DNA of 64,000 nt from positions 620,001-684,000 of the forward strand of contig NC_003284.9 of assembly GCF_000002985.6 (NCBI RefSeq), written 5' to 3'. Shown here piece after piece: positions 36,265-47,770 of this stretch (within the stretch, counting starts at the first letter, position 1; every line of letters starts with the position of its first letter). The notes under the pieces are model-generated. The model searched no databases, had not been told where the DNA came from, and worked only from the letters and a program-made list of their open reading frames with translations. The position numbers were made by a program, and so were the translations under genes. The DNA is from Caenorhabditis elegans. Its lineage: Eukaryota; Nematoda; Chromadorea; Rhabditida; Rhabditidae.

Positions 36265-38424
36265 ATGCGGCATAATAATGGTCTATATCACGCAACGTTC
36301 TACTTCTTTACTATTATTATTTTTTTTTCGTTCTCACCTGTAAACTGTCAGTTTTTGGAAATATTTGGTTTGTCTACTGGAGATGCGGGAACTCATGATA
36401 GGGGTCCGTTTCAGGATCTGGCTACGTAAGTTGGTTGACAAAAGTATTTATGCATCGTGACTGCTTTTTTAGTCGGTTCTACAGATTTATCACAATTTTT
36501 GCAAAAAGATTCCTCAAATCATTAAAAGCTTATATTTACAGAATTTCAGTTAGAGCAGCTATAATTTGAAAAAAAATGTTTTCAGTCAATCGGTCGGTCT
36601 CATGAAATACCTGCAAACAGTGCAGAAGAATCCAGACAACACTCTAGCCAAAAAGTAATGCTGTCTTAGTTTTTAATAGAGTGTATTTAAATTTTTTAAA
36701 TATTCCAGATTGAAAAACCCATTACCTTCTATGAATTTGGTAGATGGAATGCCTGTTGTGCCAGGTCTTTTGGGAAGTTTACCAGGAGCCGGATCGTGTT
36801 TGCCACGTGGATCACCGCTTATTAAGGACAAGTAAGCTTTTTTATGACCAAAATTCGTGGGAATGAATGTATTTGAGAAGTATTTGTAGTCTGTTTCAAA
36901 TCAACCTTACAAAAGTTAGAAAAAACCAAAAGAGTATGAATCATCATTCATTTTTCTTCAAGGTCACCAAGCTTCTTCCAAAATATCTTGCGCAACATAC
37001 CGGGCGCTCAGGATTATCTGGCCAGTTTATTGCCCGCGCCAAAAGTCGACGTCAGGGCTTTGTATGGCAAGTTCCAGTGGGTGAGTGTGTGTGATAAGAG
37101 ATCACCATAATGATCAGAAAACAAAAGTAGTGTTAAGCTCTGTCATACATTATTTGTATTATGTAATGACTTTTTGAAACTAAAGAAAAAATTTTTAACA
37201 ACGGAATGACACAGAACATGAATTTTTCTTTCAATACGATTGTCAAATTTCAGCTCAAAAAAGGGAAAAAGTGACAAAGTGATTTTTTAACAACTAAAAA
37301 AATATACATCTTTTTGACGAGCAAAGTATGTATATGGTGGAGGGTTACTTCCAGACGAGTCCCATTTAAAACTTGTGATTTCACTAATCTATCACAAAAA
37401 TTGAAACATCCACTGAATTTTCAAACTTTAATTTTTTCAATTTGTATTTTTTTCACAATTTTCTAGTACTGCAGAAGTGCTCCAAAAGTTACTTTCTATG
37501 AGACAAACATAATAAAAATTTCTGAGTATTTTTTTTGTTTTATTTAAAAAACGTGACAAATTGACTTCCACCTTTAACTTCGAAACATTAGTTTAAAATA
37601 TATCAGTTACAATGTTTCATTAGAACAAAAAATTCGAGTTATAGAATTTCAATGCGAAACGAATACAATACCTTTCCAGGCTCTGGACACTCCATCTGTT
37701 CATAATCGGTATTGCGCTACAACTGAGTGTAAGTGTAATTTATCAACCCCCAACAAGAAATGTATTTCAGTCATGCCCCAAGCAGAATCGGGAAATTCGT
37801 CAGCTTTCAGTTTGCAGGAAAAGTTCAGAGCAGGAAGTGTAGATGCGGGGGAGAAAGTGAGTATTAATTACTAATTATTTTGAAGAATATTATTTTGAAA
37901 GTTTAGGTTGCATTTGGATACGGAATAATTCATCACGAGAGAACATATGTCTATATGCAGGATGATCCGTGTCCATGTAAACTTTTTTGCTAATTTTCAC
38001 ATATCACAAAAAACTAATTTCAGATCAAATTGTAGTAGTTGGCCCAATAAATAAGCAACACAACCAGTATGAATACCTAATTCTCTCAAATTGGGCTCGT
38101 TTCCCAATGATTGGTTTAGTTCGAGATTTGAGAAAGTTCTATAAAGAGTACAAGGATCAAGTGGAGACCGATTTGGAAAAAGCCGGATTCATGGATGATG
38201 TCACAGGGTAGGTTGGGCTTTTGGGCCCGCAAGATGTCCTTACATTAATGAACGGAAAACGTTTTTTAGTATCCGACAACCGTTGGGAATTCATATCGAA
38301 TTTGACTTTTCATAAAAAATTATTTTTCAGAAGCAACCCTATTCATTACGCCGACTGGTCACAGTGCAAAAAAGCAACTCCATACAATTATCTTACAAAT
38401 GTTCTCACTGATCTTTTTGGGTAA
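36265..38424 (+). CDS. Secreted lipocalin-like (LPR-type) protein
   Basis: Nine exons in phase: 36265-36425, 36586-36654, 36709-36831, 36963-37080, 37680-37728, 37771-37856, 37907-37976, 38024-38207 and 38331-38424; 317 residues. An N-terminal signal peptide (ATFYFFTIIIFFSFSPVNC) is followed by a linker rich in Pro and Leu. The barrel starts at LYGKFQWALDTPSVHNRYC, the worm version of the lipocalin GxW strand. It continues through AFGYGIIHHERTYVYM, a QIVVVGP strand, YEYLILSNWARFPMIGL and the C-terminal helix VRDLRKFYKEYKDQVET, ending with DWSQC. Lipocalins carry lipids outside cells; worm LPR proteins organise apical matrix of tubes and cuticle. That role is inferred here. Exon 4 uses a CTTCAAG acceptor. 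AATAAA is at 38497-38502. It converges on the RUN-domain gene only 200 bp away. Confidence 0.82.
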
Positions 38425-38623
38425 ATTATCAATCATACTTCAACACTTTCATTTAAGTACTAACGTAATTTATTTTCCATTTTATTGTTTTTATTGAATA
38501 AAACAATTTTCAAAAAAAAAGTGGCAATTAATTTATTTTATCCCGAACCTGTTTTAAACTGTCTTGATTGTTCAGTTCCAGTCATTTTAATATGCTTATT
38601 ACAAATTTTTTGATATTATAGTA

Positions 38624-41600
38624 CTAAAATGCGTCTTTGATTTGTTCGAATGGCCTCAAAGCCAAGTCAACCGGTAAGTGAATACTATATTTGTGAAGAC
38701 CTTCGAGAAGTGTGTAGAGTTCCTCACAGCCTGAAAATAACGAGTTGAAAATGGAAAAAAGAGAAGATGGTACCCACCTGTTCTTGCAACATAACTCCAA
38801 GAGTTGTAGCACATTTCGACAACTTGTCGGGTTCGAAATATGATCCTGCAAACAAATTTAATTAGTTTGGACATTTGAAATAAGGGCAATTGACGGGTAT
38901 TAATATATGTAGCAGCTCAAGGATTTGATATAAAATAATTGGTTTTTTGTTTGAGATCACCCTAAATAAATGAACTCGTACGAGATTATTAGCAATAATA
39001 CTAACAAGTTAATTAATGTCTTGCAAAGTTCTAATAGGTAAAACATCAAAATTCTTATGGAATTTCAAGCGGATAAAGTCCTTGTCAAGATGAATATTTA
39101 TTTCAGACGTGTTTCTACATTTTCTGAGGTTTTCAGTCTAGGAGGAACGGCATGATCTAAAATTGCACTGTATTTTGGAGTGCGTCTTATTTTTTGTGTA
39201 CACAAAGTGGTAAACGTATGATCTAAATATTCAAAAGTTGCGCGGTTTTTTTACGAAAAAAAGACTTCCGTACCTCAACCAAGCAGGTAATTTTTTCTCA
39301 TTCAAAGCAGCTGAGACAAATGCTTTCCAATGCGCATCTTTTGATCTTTTTAATCTTGCGTGAGTCGAGATGATGTTTTCAATTGTTGTCAGCAAAACCT
39401 AAAAAATTAATTCGCTTGTTCGCGTCCTTAAAAAAACAGATTCTACCTGTTTTGAAGTTATGCTTCTTCCTCCGACGTGATCCAATTTAAAGGATTGACT
39501 CAATTTTCTTACAGGAGCATCTGTGGTGTCTCTTCCAGTTTTTAAATTATAAAAGTATAAAATCACATCCCAAATATGACTCAATGACGTTGATTTCTCG
39601 TCCGCCGAGCTTTTTGCGACAAAACAGCCTAACCCCGGTATCCGCTTGTGCACCACTGTTTCTGAGAGCATCCCATGCTCTAGAAGGGCTTTCAATGCAA
39701 GACACAGCTGCTTTCGGACAATAGTTACCACTTCCTCTTCAGATCGTTCAAAGACCTCCTGAAATGTGATATTGCGAAATGAAATATCTCCTCATGTGAG
39801 AATTTGTGAATTTTGTGCCCTACGTCATTTTCTACTTGAACTTCTTCTAATTGGCCTTTTGTTGCCGAGTCGAATGTCAGTAGGGTGTATTTTTCCAGCA
39901 CTTGTTGTGTGGCGTCTACTGCTAGTTGCACATGCGCCCGTTCGTCTCTGCAAAAAGTTTGAATGAAAGATGCTCGCATAATGGAAGTGAATGTGGGAAA
40001 TTGAACAATAAAATCGTGTTTTTTTTGGCAAAAATATTTTGATAAACCGAACATTAAAATTATATTTGGGAAGTTACATTTTTTGGTCAGTGGTTAGTGC
40101 AAAATTTAATTTTGTCAGTGCTAGAACCAATTGAAGATTGTTCGTTTCATAATCAAAACTTGAAAAAGTGAAAATTAAAATTTTTTATAATCAGACAAAT
40201 ATCCGAAACCCAAAGTTCTTGTAGTATGTCAAAAACACACATCATTAAAGTTTGGCTCAATAAATGTGTGCAAATACGTGATCTGTATCTTGTGGTTTGA
40301 GCAAACACGTATAGTGGTGTTTTTTGCTCACATGTTTGTATCAAACTTTTAATAAATATTTTTATCGATTTAAAAAGCGTAAATATTTTTCGATCACAAA
40401 CTTGAGAAACTAACCCATAATGATTTCCTTTCAAAGTATTTTTCAGCTGATTTTTCTGAAACCTTCCTGTTGAGCACCCGATGATTCCACTTAAAAATGA
40501 TCCGTTTTTAGATTTGGCACCAGACAGCGGCGTTGATCCCATGCTCTGAAAGAAAAAATTGACTAGAAAATTAGTGAAAAACAACAATGATCATACCCGA
40601 ACCGGTGTAGTTTGATTCGAATTTTCAGCATTCTCTTTCTGAAGAAAGTTGACAAAACGTTCCAAATCTGTGATCTGAGTCTGAAGTTGGTCTACTAGTT
40701 GTCCCTTTTCTTTGAACGGATTGACAAGTTGCTTCAGAGCATCATCTACTTGCCGTTGTATTTCTGTTTGGTTCATTTTATCTATGTCTAGATTTAACTC
40801 GATTTTTTCGCGGAGTTTATCCAGAACGGCTTTCTACAAATTAAAATTCAGCATAAACTCTTACTTTTATACAAACCTGTTTCTTCAAAATGTCAGTACT
40901 TGGAAGCTCGCCTTCTCCATTTTCATAGGCAGTCCTTTCCAAGTCTTCTACTTGCTCGCGGAGCTGTTTTAGCAATTCTTTTTGTCGTTCATTTTGCTTG
41001 TCTAGTACATCATTTCCACTTTCACTTTCACTTCGTAGCCTTTGCAGCTCGTTCATGTCTGTGCAACCCTTGAAAGCAAATTTTTGAAGATCAGAGAGCA
41101 ACTTCTGGAAAAGACATATGAGATGAGGCAACTGAGCCTAATAGCTTACTAATCTATCGCTTGGGTCCGCTTCATTCATTTGCTTTATCCGGAACTGCAC
41201 CTGCGCAAAATGGGAGCTCAGGGAAAATAACGAGTTATTGAGTCGTTCCTGCTCTTCTTCCAATTGTTGTACCCGTAATGCATCGTTTAAGCTTCTAAAA
41301 ATTGAGTTCTGAGTTTATCAGTTAAAGGTAGTGCAGTCAAATTTTTTTTTATTGCTTTACCGAATTTCATAATAAAAATTTTTGAAAACTTCTCGAAAAA
41401 AGTTATGGAAAAAGTCAAAAAATGATTTTGATGAAATAAAGCATTAAAAATAATTGGACTACATCAATTTAATGAGATATTCAGGATTAAAATTTTTGAA
41501 CCTACTGTTGCATTGACCACAATTTACACAAAAAGCTTACCCAATATCATCACTATGACTAGAAGACAACCGAGCACTTTTCCATTCAGTTTCAGACATT

Positions 41601-41757
41601 GTGTCATCTGAAAACAATTATTTCAGAAAACAAAAATCACTTTTAACTCACAAAAATCCAATCCATCCACAATTTCTTTTGAATCTTCGGACGCTCGCTT
41701 TTTTAAGGATTGACCCAACTCTACTAGCAAGTCGCTGGCTTCCAACTCGTTCATCAT
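38624..41757 (-). CDS. RUNDC1-like coiled-coil and RUN domain protein
   Basis: Eleven exons in phase: 41757-41652, 41607-41541, 41294-41150, 41104-40877, 40833-40597, 40545-40415, 39947-39824, 39758-39447, 39398-39274, 38845-38778 and 38730-38624; 549 residues. Residues about 60-300 are coiled-coil heptads (LEEEQERLNNSL, KQLREQVEDLERT, VDQLQTQITDLERFVNFLQ). The C-terminal 230 residues form a RUN domain: IVRKQLCLALKALLEHGM, then SHIWDVILYFYNL, then WSYVARTGCEELYTLLEGLH. RUN domains bind small GTPases and motors in membrane traffic. This order of coiled coil then RUN matches vertebrate RUNDC1. A TTTCAG 22 bases above the ATG pair at 41757/41754 looks like a trans-splice acceptor. I chose the first ATG. 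The domain call is firm; orthology is inferred. Confidence 0.85.
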
Positions 41758-42734
41758 TTTGGCAAAATTTCTGGCACCTGAAACAATACGTTGAAAAAAA
41801 ATTAATAAAAAAAATAATTATATATTATTACGAATGAATAACACGTACATTTTCAAAATTTTGTTTGAAGTGATGATTATTTTGAGATTGTTAATTGAAA
41901 GCTGAACAAATTCCATTTATTGAAACAAAATGAAAATGAAAAATGGGAGTGGACAAATAAATTACATCACGAAACATTAAAAACAATATATACTTTACTT
42001 TTTTTTCATTTTCCAATTTCCGTTTTTCTGCTAAAAGGGTTTTCAGAGAAGAGAAAAACTGAAAAAGAAAAAGATGACGTATGCTTTTAAAAAGGATTGC
42101 CGGACAAAAAAGGGGAAAAAGAAGGAGAAAAATAACGGAGCACGCAAGAGAGCAGAGAAATGAGGCAACAAACTGCGTCTCGTGTTCTTCATGCACTCTC
42201 ACGTCGTCGCTCTTGGTTATCGACCGCCATGGGTAACGTGGAGAAAGACGGAAGAAGCATGGAGAAGGGACGCTTTTAGTCTTGGAAATGACGAACGAAA
42301 TCCTTGTGGGCGGACATAATTATGAGAGCTTTTTCGACATGGAGGGGTTTAATTTTCATATGGCTTTGAAAATGCTCCAGGGTTGCGCGACGACGATTTC
42401 TACAAAAACCGAAATAGCGAACTGGCGGATTTAGTTTCATGTTTTTGAAAAACTGCCGAATTTGTCATTTGTCAAATAATATATTTAATAATATCATCAA
42501 AACTAATAAAAATTATTTAATTATTTAAAAAAGCATTCACAACTAAGTTTTTGAAATTGTTTTCCGTTTTTGATGTTTTTTGTAGGAAAATGTGGCAAAA
42601 GTTGTATGGTATGTTAAATTGGGTAAGAGAGATTAAAGTAAAAATGAAAGAGGTTTTTTCTGTATCTCAAACGCTTTTTTTTTGGCTAAGAAATTCTGAT
42701 TATCTCGCTCTGAATCATTGAAAACAATTGAACA

Positions 42735-42966
42735 CATGTTGGCCAAAGTTTGCCATAATTGGTTGAGAGGTGGCTAAAGTTGGTTGAAGTTGGCTAAAGA
42801 AGACTACAAACGGCGAAAGGTGGCGAAGGTTGGTTGCAAAGCGACTGGTTGCTTAAAAGTGGTAGAAAAGTGGGCAAAGTTGGTTCAGAAGTGGTTAAAC
42901 ATGGTTTGAAAGTGGTGGGAAGCTAAAGTTGGTTGAGAAGTGAGGAACGTTGGTTTAAGAGTGGCG
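42735..42966 (+). repeat. Degenerate tandem array, unit about 21 bp
   Basis: Variants of AAGTTGGTTGAGAAGTGGCTA repeat about ten times with drift (AAAGTTGGTTGAAG, AAAGTTGGTTCAGAAGTGG, AAAGTTGGTTGAGAAGTG). It is purine-rich on this strand and has no stop-free frame of interest. It is an old minisatellite. Confidence 0.8.
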
Positions 42967-44356
42967 CGAATTTATTCACTTTTCGTGTTGGCTCTGAGAG
43001 AATTTAATGAATGCATTCATTTTTAAATTTTCGAAAATTAAATTTCAAAATTGAAAAACCAAAAAATGTTCAGCAATTGCCGTTTCTCCGTAAATTTCGC
43101 AAATCGACAGTTTACTGAAATTTCTGAAAATTTTAAAATTCAGCAATTGCTAAGACTTGCCACAAACATAAAGTTTCTAATTTCCTAAAAGTTCTCAAGC
43201 CTATGCATTTGTTGTTTTACTTTTAAACTCGAAGTATCTGAGACCTGCTAATATTTTAATGAGAAAAACCTGTCGAAACTTTCCAAATTTGATTTAACGC
43301 TATATAATGAAGCTGATAGTGAGATCAAAAACAAAGTTTTATGTTTCAAGAAAATTTGAAAACATTTTATTTAGTTATTTAGCAACTTAACATACACATT
43401 ACTTAAAAAAGTAAATCTTTTGCTCACTTCTCAATGAATTTATATTAAAACAAATAAATTTTTTTTGTCTAACTTTGAGTTTGTCCGCATTTTCGGAAAT
43501 TGCCAAACTTTAAAATGTTTGACAAATTGGTGAGTAGGGAGTTTGACAATTTTTTAATAGTCTTGGCAAATAACAAATGTCAGAAAAAAATAAATAAAAT
43601 ATTTTTAAATATAAGTTGTTTTATTTTTTAATATTTTTAAATACAATTTGAAATTTTTCTTTTTTCTTTTAGGAAATCTTAACATTTCGATAGTTCGAAA
43701 TTTTAAAAAATATTGGGATAGTGATCATTTGACAATTTCTTGTCTTTTTGCTTGTATTTTTATTGCTATACGTGCCTGTTTTCACGACTATCAATTGTAA
43801 TAAAATTGAATAAAATAAAATTAGGATTGCCTTCCGGCAATTGTCAACCGCTCCCTGTAATATCAAAACCTATACTAGTCGAGCCATCAAATAATCTAAC
43901 AAATACTATTTCAAAAATAAAAATAGTCGATGAGCTAACTGTGGATGCACAAGACTGACCAGTAAAATGGGCGAAGCAAACAAATTCGAGAGAGGAGAAA
44001 GACAAAAATAAACGGTTTTTTCGTTCTTTGTTTGTATATTGTCAAGCTTCCCCGTCTCTATTTACGGAAAAGCTGGACAGTTGCGCATAGGTTTCTTGCG
44101 ACACTTCCGGTATTTTGTGAGATTCATGTGAGGTTTCTTATCTTTGAATGCCGTGGATGATTGAGTTGTTAAAAATCATATTGTTTTTTTTGTTTGGAAA
44201 ATAAGCAGCCGTCTTCAAAATTAAACAATGACATTTTTGTGCTTTGACGGCTAATATCTCGGTTCTTTTTAGTTTTAGAAAAGCATTTTCAACTGACAAA
44301 ATGTGTGCAAAATATTTTTCTACATTTTGATAGCAAGTAATTTTTTGATAACATTC

Positions 44357-44458
44357 CACGACTGGATTATCGACCACACTGTATTGGCCACACCATAGCC
44401 CTCCGAATAGGACTTAGCTTAAATTTTAGCCCAGTGGAAACACCACCAGGCAGTGCGC
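44357..44458 (+). repeat. SINE-body fragment, second copy
   Basis: It shares CCACGACTGGATT.TCG.CCACA and GCCCAGTG.GAACA.CACCAGGCA, in the same order, with the element at 14840-14922. The tRNA-like head is missing or too decayed to see. Confidence 0.65.
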
Positions 44459-44800
44459 CTGATTCCCAGATCCACAGAGCATAGCTCTTGAAAAACGAAT
44501 TGTCTTTCAATTCTTAATTAATCCTTTTAATAGAAAACCACATTTTTCGAGCAGATTGCCGAATTCCGATTCTTGACTTTTTGAATGATAAACTCCCATT
44601 TTCTATCATTCAAGCAGCTTCTAACAGTTTTGCACAACTAGTAATAAAACATTAAATGGATGACAGTTTCTTCCAAACAACTGTGCAAATACATACATTC
44701 AATCTTCCCCATTCACATATTTTATAAATGGTTCATTGGGACATATGAGGAAAATAAAAATAAATATGAGGCTTATTTGTGACGGAGAAAAAACGGTCAC

Positions 44801-44931
44801 TCATTTTTGATGAGGTCTTGTATAATTAGCTCGACGCAGTGCCAGATCGCCAATTGGGTAATGAAGCCAATTGATAACTCCAATGACATCTTCATTTGTA
44901 ACGTCATCCGGTATCTGGAGAATATACAAAG

Positions 44932-45007
<76 letters not shown>

Positions 45008-46201
45008 ACTATTGACGTAATTTCTGACCTCGGTAGAGCTTGACAATGTGATGAATGTGCACAAAAGAACAATTGCGATGACAATTACAGCCACAGCTAT
45101 AGTGCAGAAAAGAGAAAGAGCGAGAAGAGATGACCGGGAAACTCTCCAGACAGAGGAGCCAATGACACACTGAAATTGTATTAATGAAGATATCAGGGGT
45201 GTGTTTGGAATGTTATTGATTGTCTAAATCATCTTATTTATCTCTAAAATTTTGAAATAATTTTCAACTTTAAGTTGTAAATTTAAAAGAATTTGACTAA
45301 AAACTGCAATCTCAATTTTCATTTGATCATTAAAAAAAAAAGATTAAAAAAAAACACAAGTAGTTAAACTTTGCAATTGGGAGGTAAAAAACATATGCCG
45401 ATTATTTATTTAACATCAAAAGCTTAGAAACGCTCAAAGTGCTCTTGTTTTCTCGAATTGTTTTTTTTCTTATTTTCCAATTTTCAAATGTTTAACTAAA
45501 ATCACTTTTTTAATACTTTAAAGCAAAATTTTGTACTGAAGCAAGCTAGCAAATTACTTGAAAAAAACGTTTGAACAATCATTTTTCAAACAGCAGGTAA
45601 AAAATAAATATCCCGACGCATTATAAATTACAGAATTAAAAAAATTCATAAATGTATGGGATGTCGCTTTAAAAGTAAAGTAAATACGCAATTCGCTCTC
45701 ACATTTAGAAGATTCTTTTTGAACAACAGATTGAAACGGGTTTGTATTTTTAGCAGCTTTGAAAGAAAAAAAGCTGGGAAGGGGATTTTGTTACAGTATA
45801 TTGCAAACTACAAAATAACTATAATTTATTTGGTAAAGTACAAATTCTCCACCACTTTTACATCGACGAAATTTTGCTTTGAAAATTGTTTCAAATGTAT
45901 GAGAACCTTTTAAAAAATCTAAAATTTTATATCTTTGTCGTCACGCTACATTTTTTGTACTGAATATTGCAAAATTGATTGTGACTTAAAAAATAATCAC
46001 ACCTATAAAATAAGCTAAAACACAAACCTCATAAACACGTTCTCCAACGAATTCCTGGTCATAGTCATCTCTATTAAAAGTTCTTGCGGCCTCTTCTGCC
46101 AATAACAAGTTCCGAGTCTCCTGATCATTGTAGAAGTTGGCAACGTTCAAACGCAACTCTGATGCTCTTTTCGGCTTTACAGTTTGCACATCCTCCGACA
46201 T
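44801..46201 (-). CDS. Small single-pass membrane protein
   Basis: Three exons, all phase 0: 46201-46028, 45169-45029 and 44914-44801; 142 residues. There is no signal peptide. The first 58 residues are charged and helical (RASELRLNVANFYNDQETRN, LLLAEEAARTFNRDDY). A short basic stretch (WRVSRSSLL) leads into one strong membrane span, about residues 71-97 (FCTIAVAVIVIAIVLLCTFI). The last 40 residues end in NWLHYPIGDLALRRANY. The positive-inside rule puts the N-terminus in the cytosol. I do not recognise the family. Intron 2 contains a long TA microsatellite. A TTTTTTGAG about 20 bases above the ATG may be a trans-splice acceptor. Confidence 0.8.
44933..45004. repeat. (TA)n microsatellite, about 36 units
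   Basis: A perfect TA run inside intron 2 of the small membrane protein gene. Its translation gives meaningless Tyr-Ile repeats on both strands. It is likely polymorphic in length between strains. Confidence 0.95.
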
Positions 46202-46805
46202 TTTCAATAAAATCTTTCACCTCAAAAAAAAAAGAAAATAGTTGGACGATCAAAAATGACAACAAAAGTGTATGCAAAAAGAGTTTGAGGTGATTTGAGT
46301 GAAAAGTGCCAAGCGAAATTAGCCCCAAGGCCATCAGTGGGGGCACGCGATTTGAATAAAGTGTGCGAATAAGAAGAAAGAATAGAAAAATGCTTTCTTT
46401 GTATATAATAATTGATACATAAAACAGAAAAGAAATATGGGTTTTTTTGCGGAAAAATTTGGAAATTCTAGGAACGGCAAGCAATTTAGTGGATTTACAT
46501 AATGTGATATTTTTGTGAATTTTAAAATTTTGAATTCTTCTGAACACGTTCAAAATTCTACTAAAAATCAGTTCAATTTACCGAAAATTTTAAAGACCAA
46601 AAAAGCGTTTGCAAGTTCAAAAAGCAGGTGAAAACAGAAAATAAATCAAAATTCATGGAATGGTTCCAGGTTTTTTGTCACAGATATGGGAAATGTAATT
46701 TTTTTTTAATTTTTCAGTGGATGCAAGGTGGTACATGATTTTTTTTTGAATTATAGTGAAAAAGTGGTAATTGCTCAGTTTTTGCCACTTTTTTGGAACT
46801 CGTCG

Positions 46806-46938
46806 ATCAAAAAATATTTCCATTCAAATTTTATTTTTTACTCATGTTCGAAATATTGATCTTCCAATAATGTATAATATTTGAAGATCAATTATTTCAA
46901 ACATGAGTAAAAAATAAAATTTGAATGGAAATATTTCC
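46806..46938. repeat. Near-perfect inverted repeat (about 50 bp arms)
   Basis: The left arm includes AATATTTCCATTCAAATTTT and TTTTTTACTCATGTT. The right arm is its reverse complement (AACATGAGTAAAAAATAAAA, then TTTGAATGGAAATATT). The loop is about 30 bases. If transcribed it would fold into a long AT-rich hairpin. It is probably a transposon remnant. Confidence 0.8.
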
Positions 46939-47350
46939 CTACATAGAATCTCAACGTATGGATTTGAATGACAGTGCTATAGTTGAAATTTTCAATTTTT
47001 ATTGACAGTTTAAAAATGGCAATTACTGAGTGTTTGTCAAATTTGGAGCACTGTCTTATGTTTGAATCTCTACAATATTTGAATATATTTCCAACCAAGT
47101 GGTAAAAACTGACTGGAATAAAAGACCATATTACTGGTTTTTACAATTTTCTTACTAGATCTACTGCACCTTTAGGCGTGAGGTTAAATTTGACACAATG
47201 TTCAATAAATTCAATTTCTACAGTTTGGAAGTATACCAAAACTTCAACTAAAATATGGAAATACAAAATGTTGTTAGAGCAATGATTTGTGTGATAAAAA
47301 ATAAACTATTATATATAATAACTGTGATAAATATTAAATATTAAACTAAC

Positions 47351-47770
47351 GTATATTCTCTATTAGTGCTGCATGCAGCACTAAGTTCCAGGCTTGTTTT
47401 TAATTCAGCACTATTATAGACTGCAGTACTACTGGAGACTGCAGCATTATTTTTCGAACGGCTATTTTCAATTATATATCACTAGTTTTTAGTCACAAAT
47501 GTTCATTTTTTAAGCAGAAATTTATAAAAATTGCGAGCTTTTGTAACAAAAAGACCCAATAATTCAATTACTTTCGAAAATTATCAAAAAAATCATCTAA
47601 AACATACAAAAAAATACCCAAAAATATCGAAACTGTCAAGTGACTTTTTCAATAGAAAATGAGATGCAGCACTAATAGAGACTACAGCACTATTTTTCGG
47701 ACCCTTTTCGAATGCAGCACTATTAGAGACTGCAGTACTACTAGAGATGCAGCACTAATAGAGAATATAC
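47351..47770. mobile_element. TIR element built of GCAGCACTA words
   Basis: The ends are inverted copies: GTATATTCTCTATTAGTGCT at the left and AGCACTAATAGAGAATATAC at the right. Inside, variants of AGAGACTGCAGTACTACT and ATGCAGCACTATT recur near both ends, and the centre is AT-rich. There is no coding capacity, so it is non-autonomous. Confidence 0.8.

Larger units (their letters stand above)
41758..44800. other. Intergenic region with promoter and degenerate repeats
   Basis: Just above the RUN gene, 42120-42300 is less AT-rich and includes AACTGCGTCTCGTG (42172-42185), a match to the CTGCGTCTC word reported as common in worm promoters. Beyond it are a degenerate tandem array (42735-42966), decayed CGGCAA-family fragments (42420-43160) and a SINE-body copy (44357-44458). 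I see no gene. Confidence 0.5.

Noticed and set aside
44801..45094. Frames with long Tyr-Ile repeats
   Set aside because: They arise from translating the TA microsatellite. The real exon ends at 44914 and the run is intronic.
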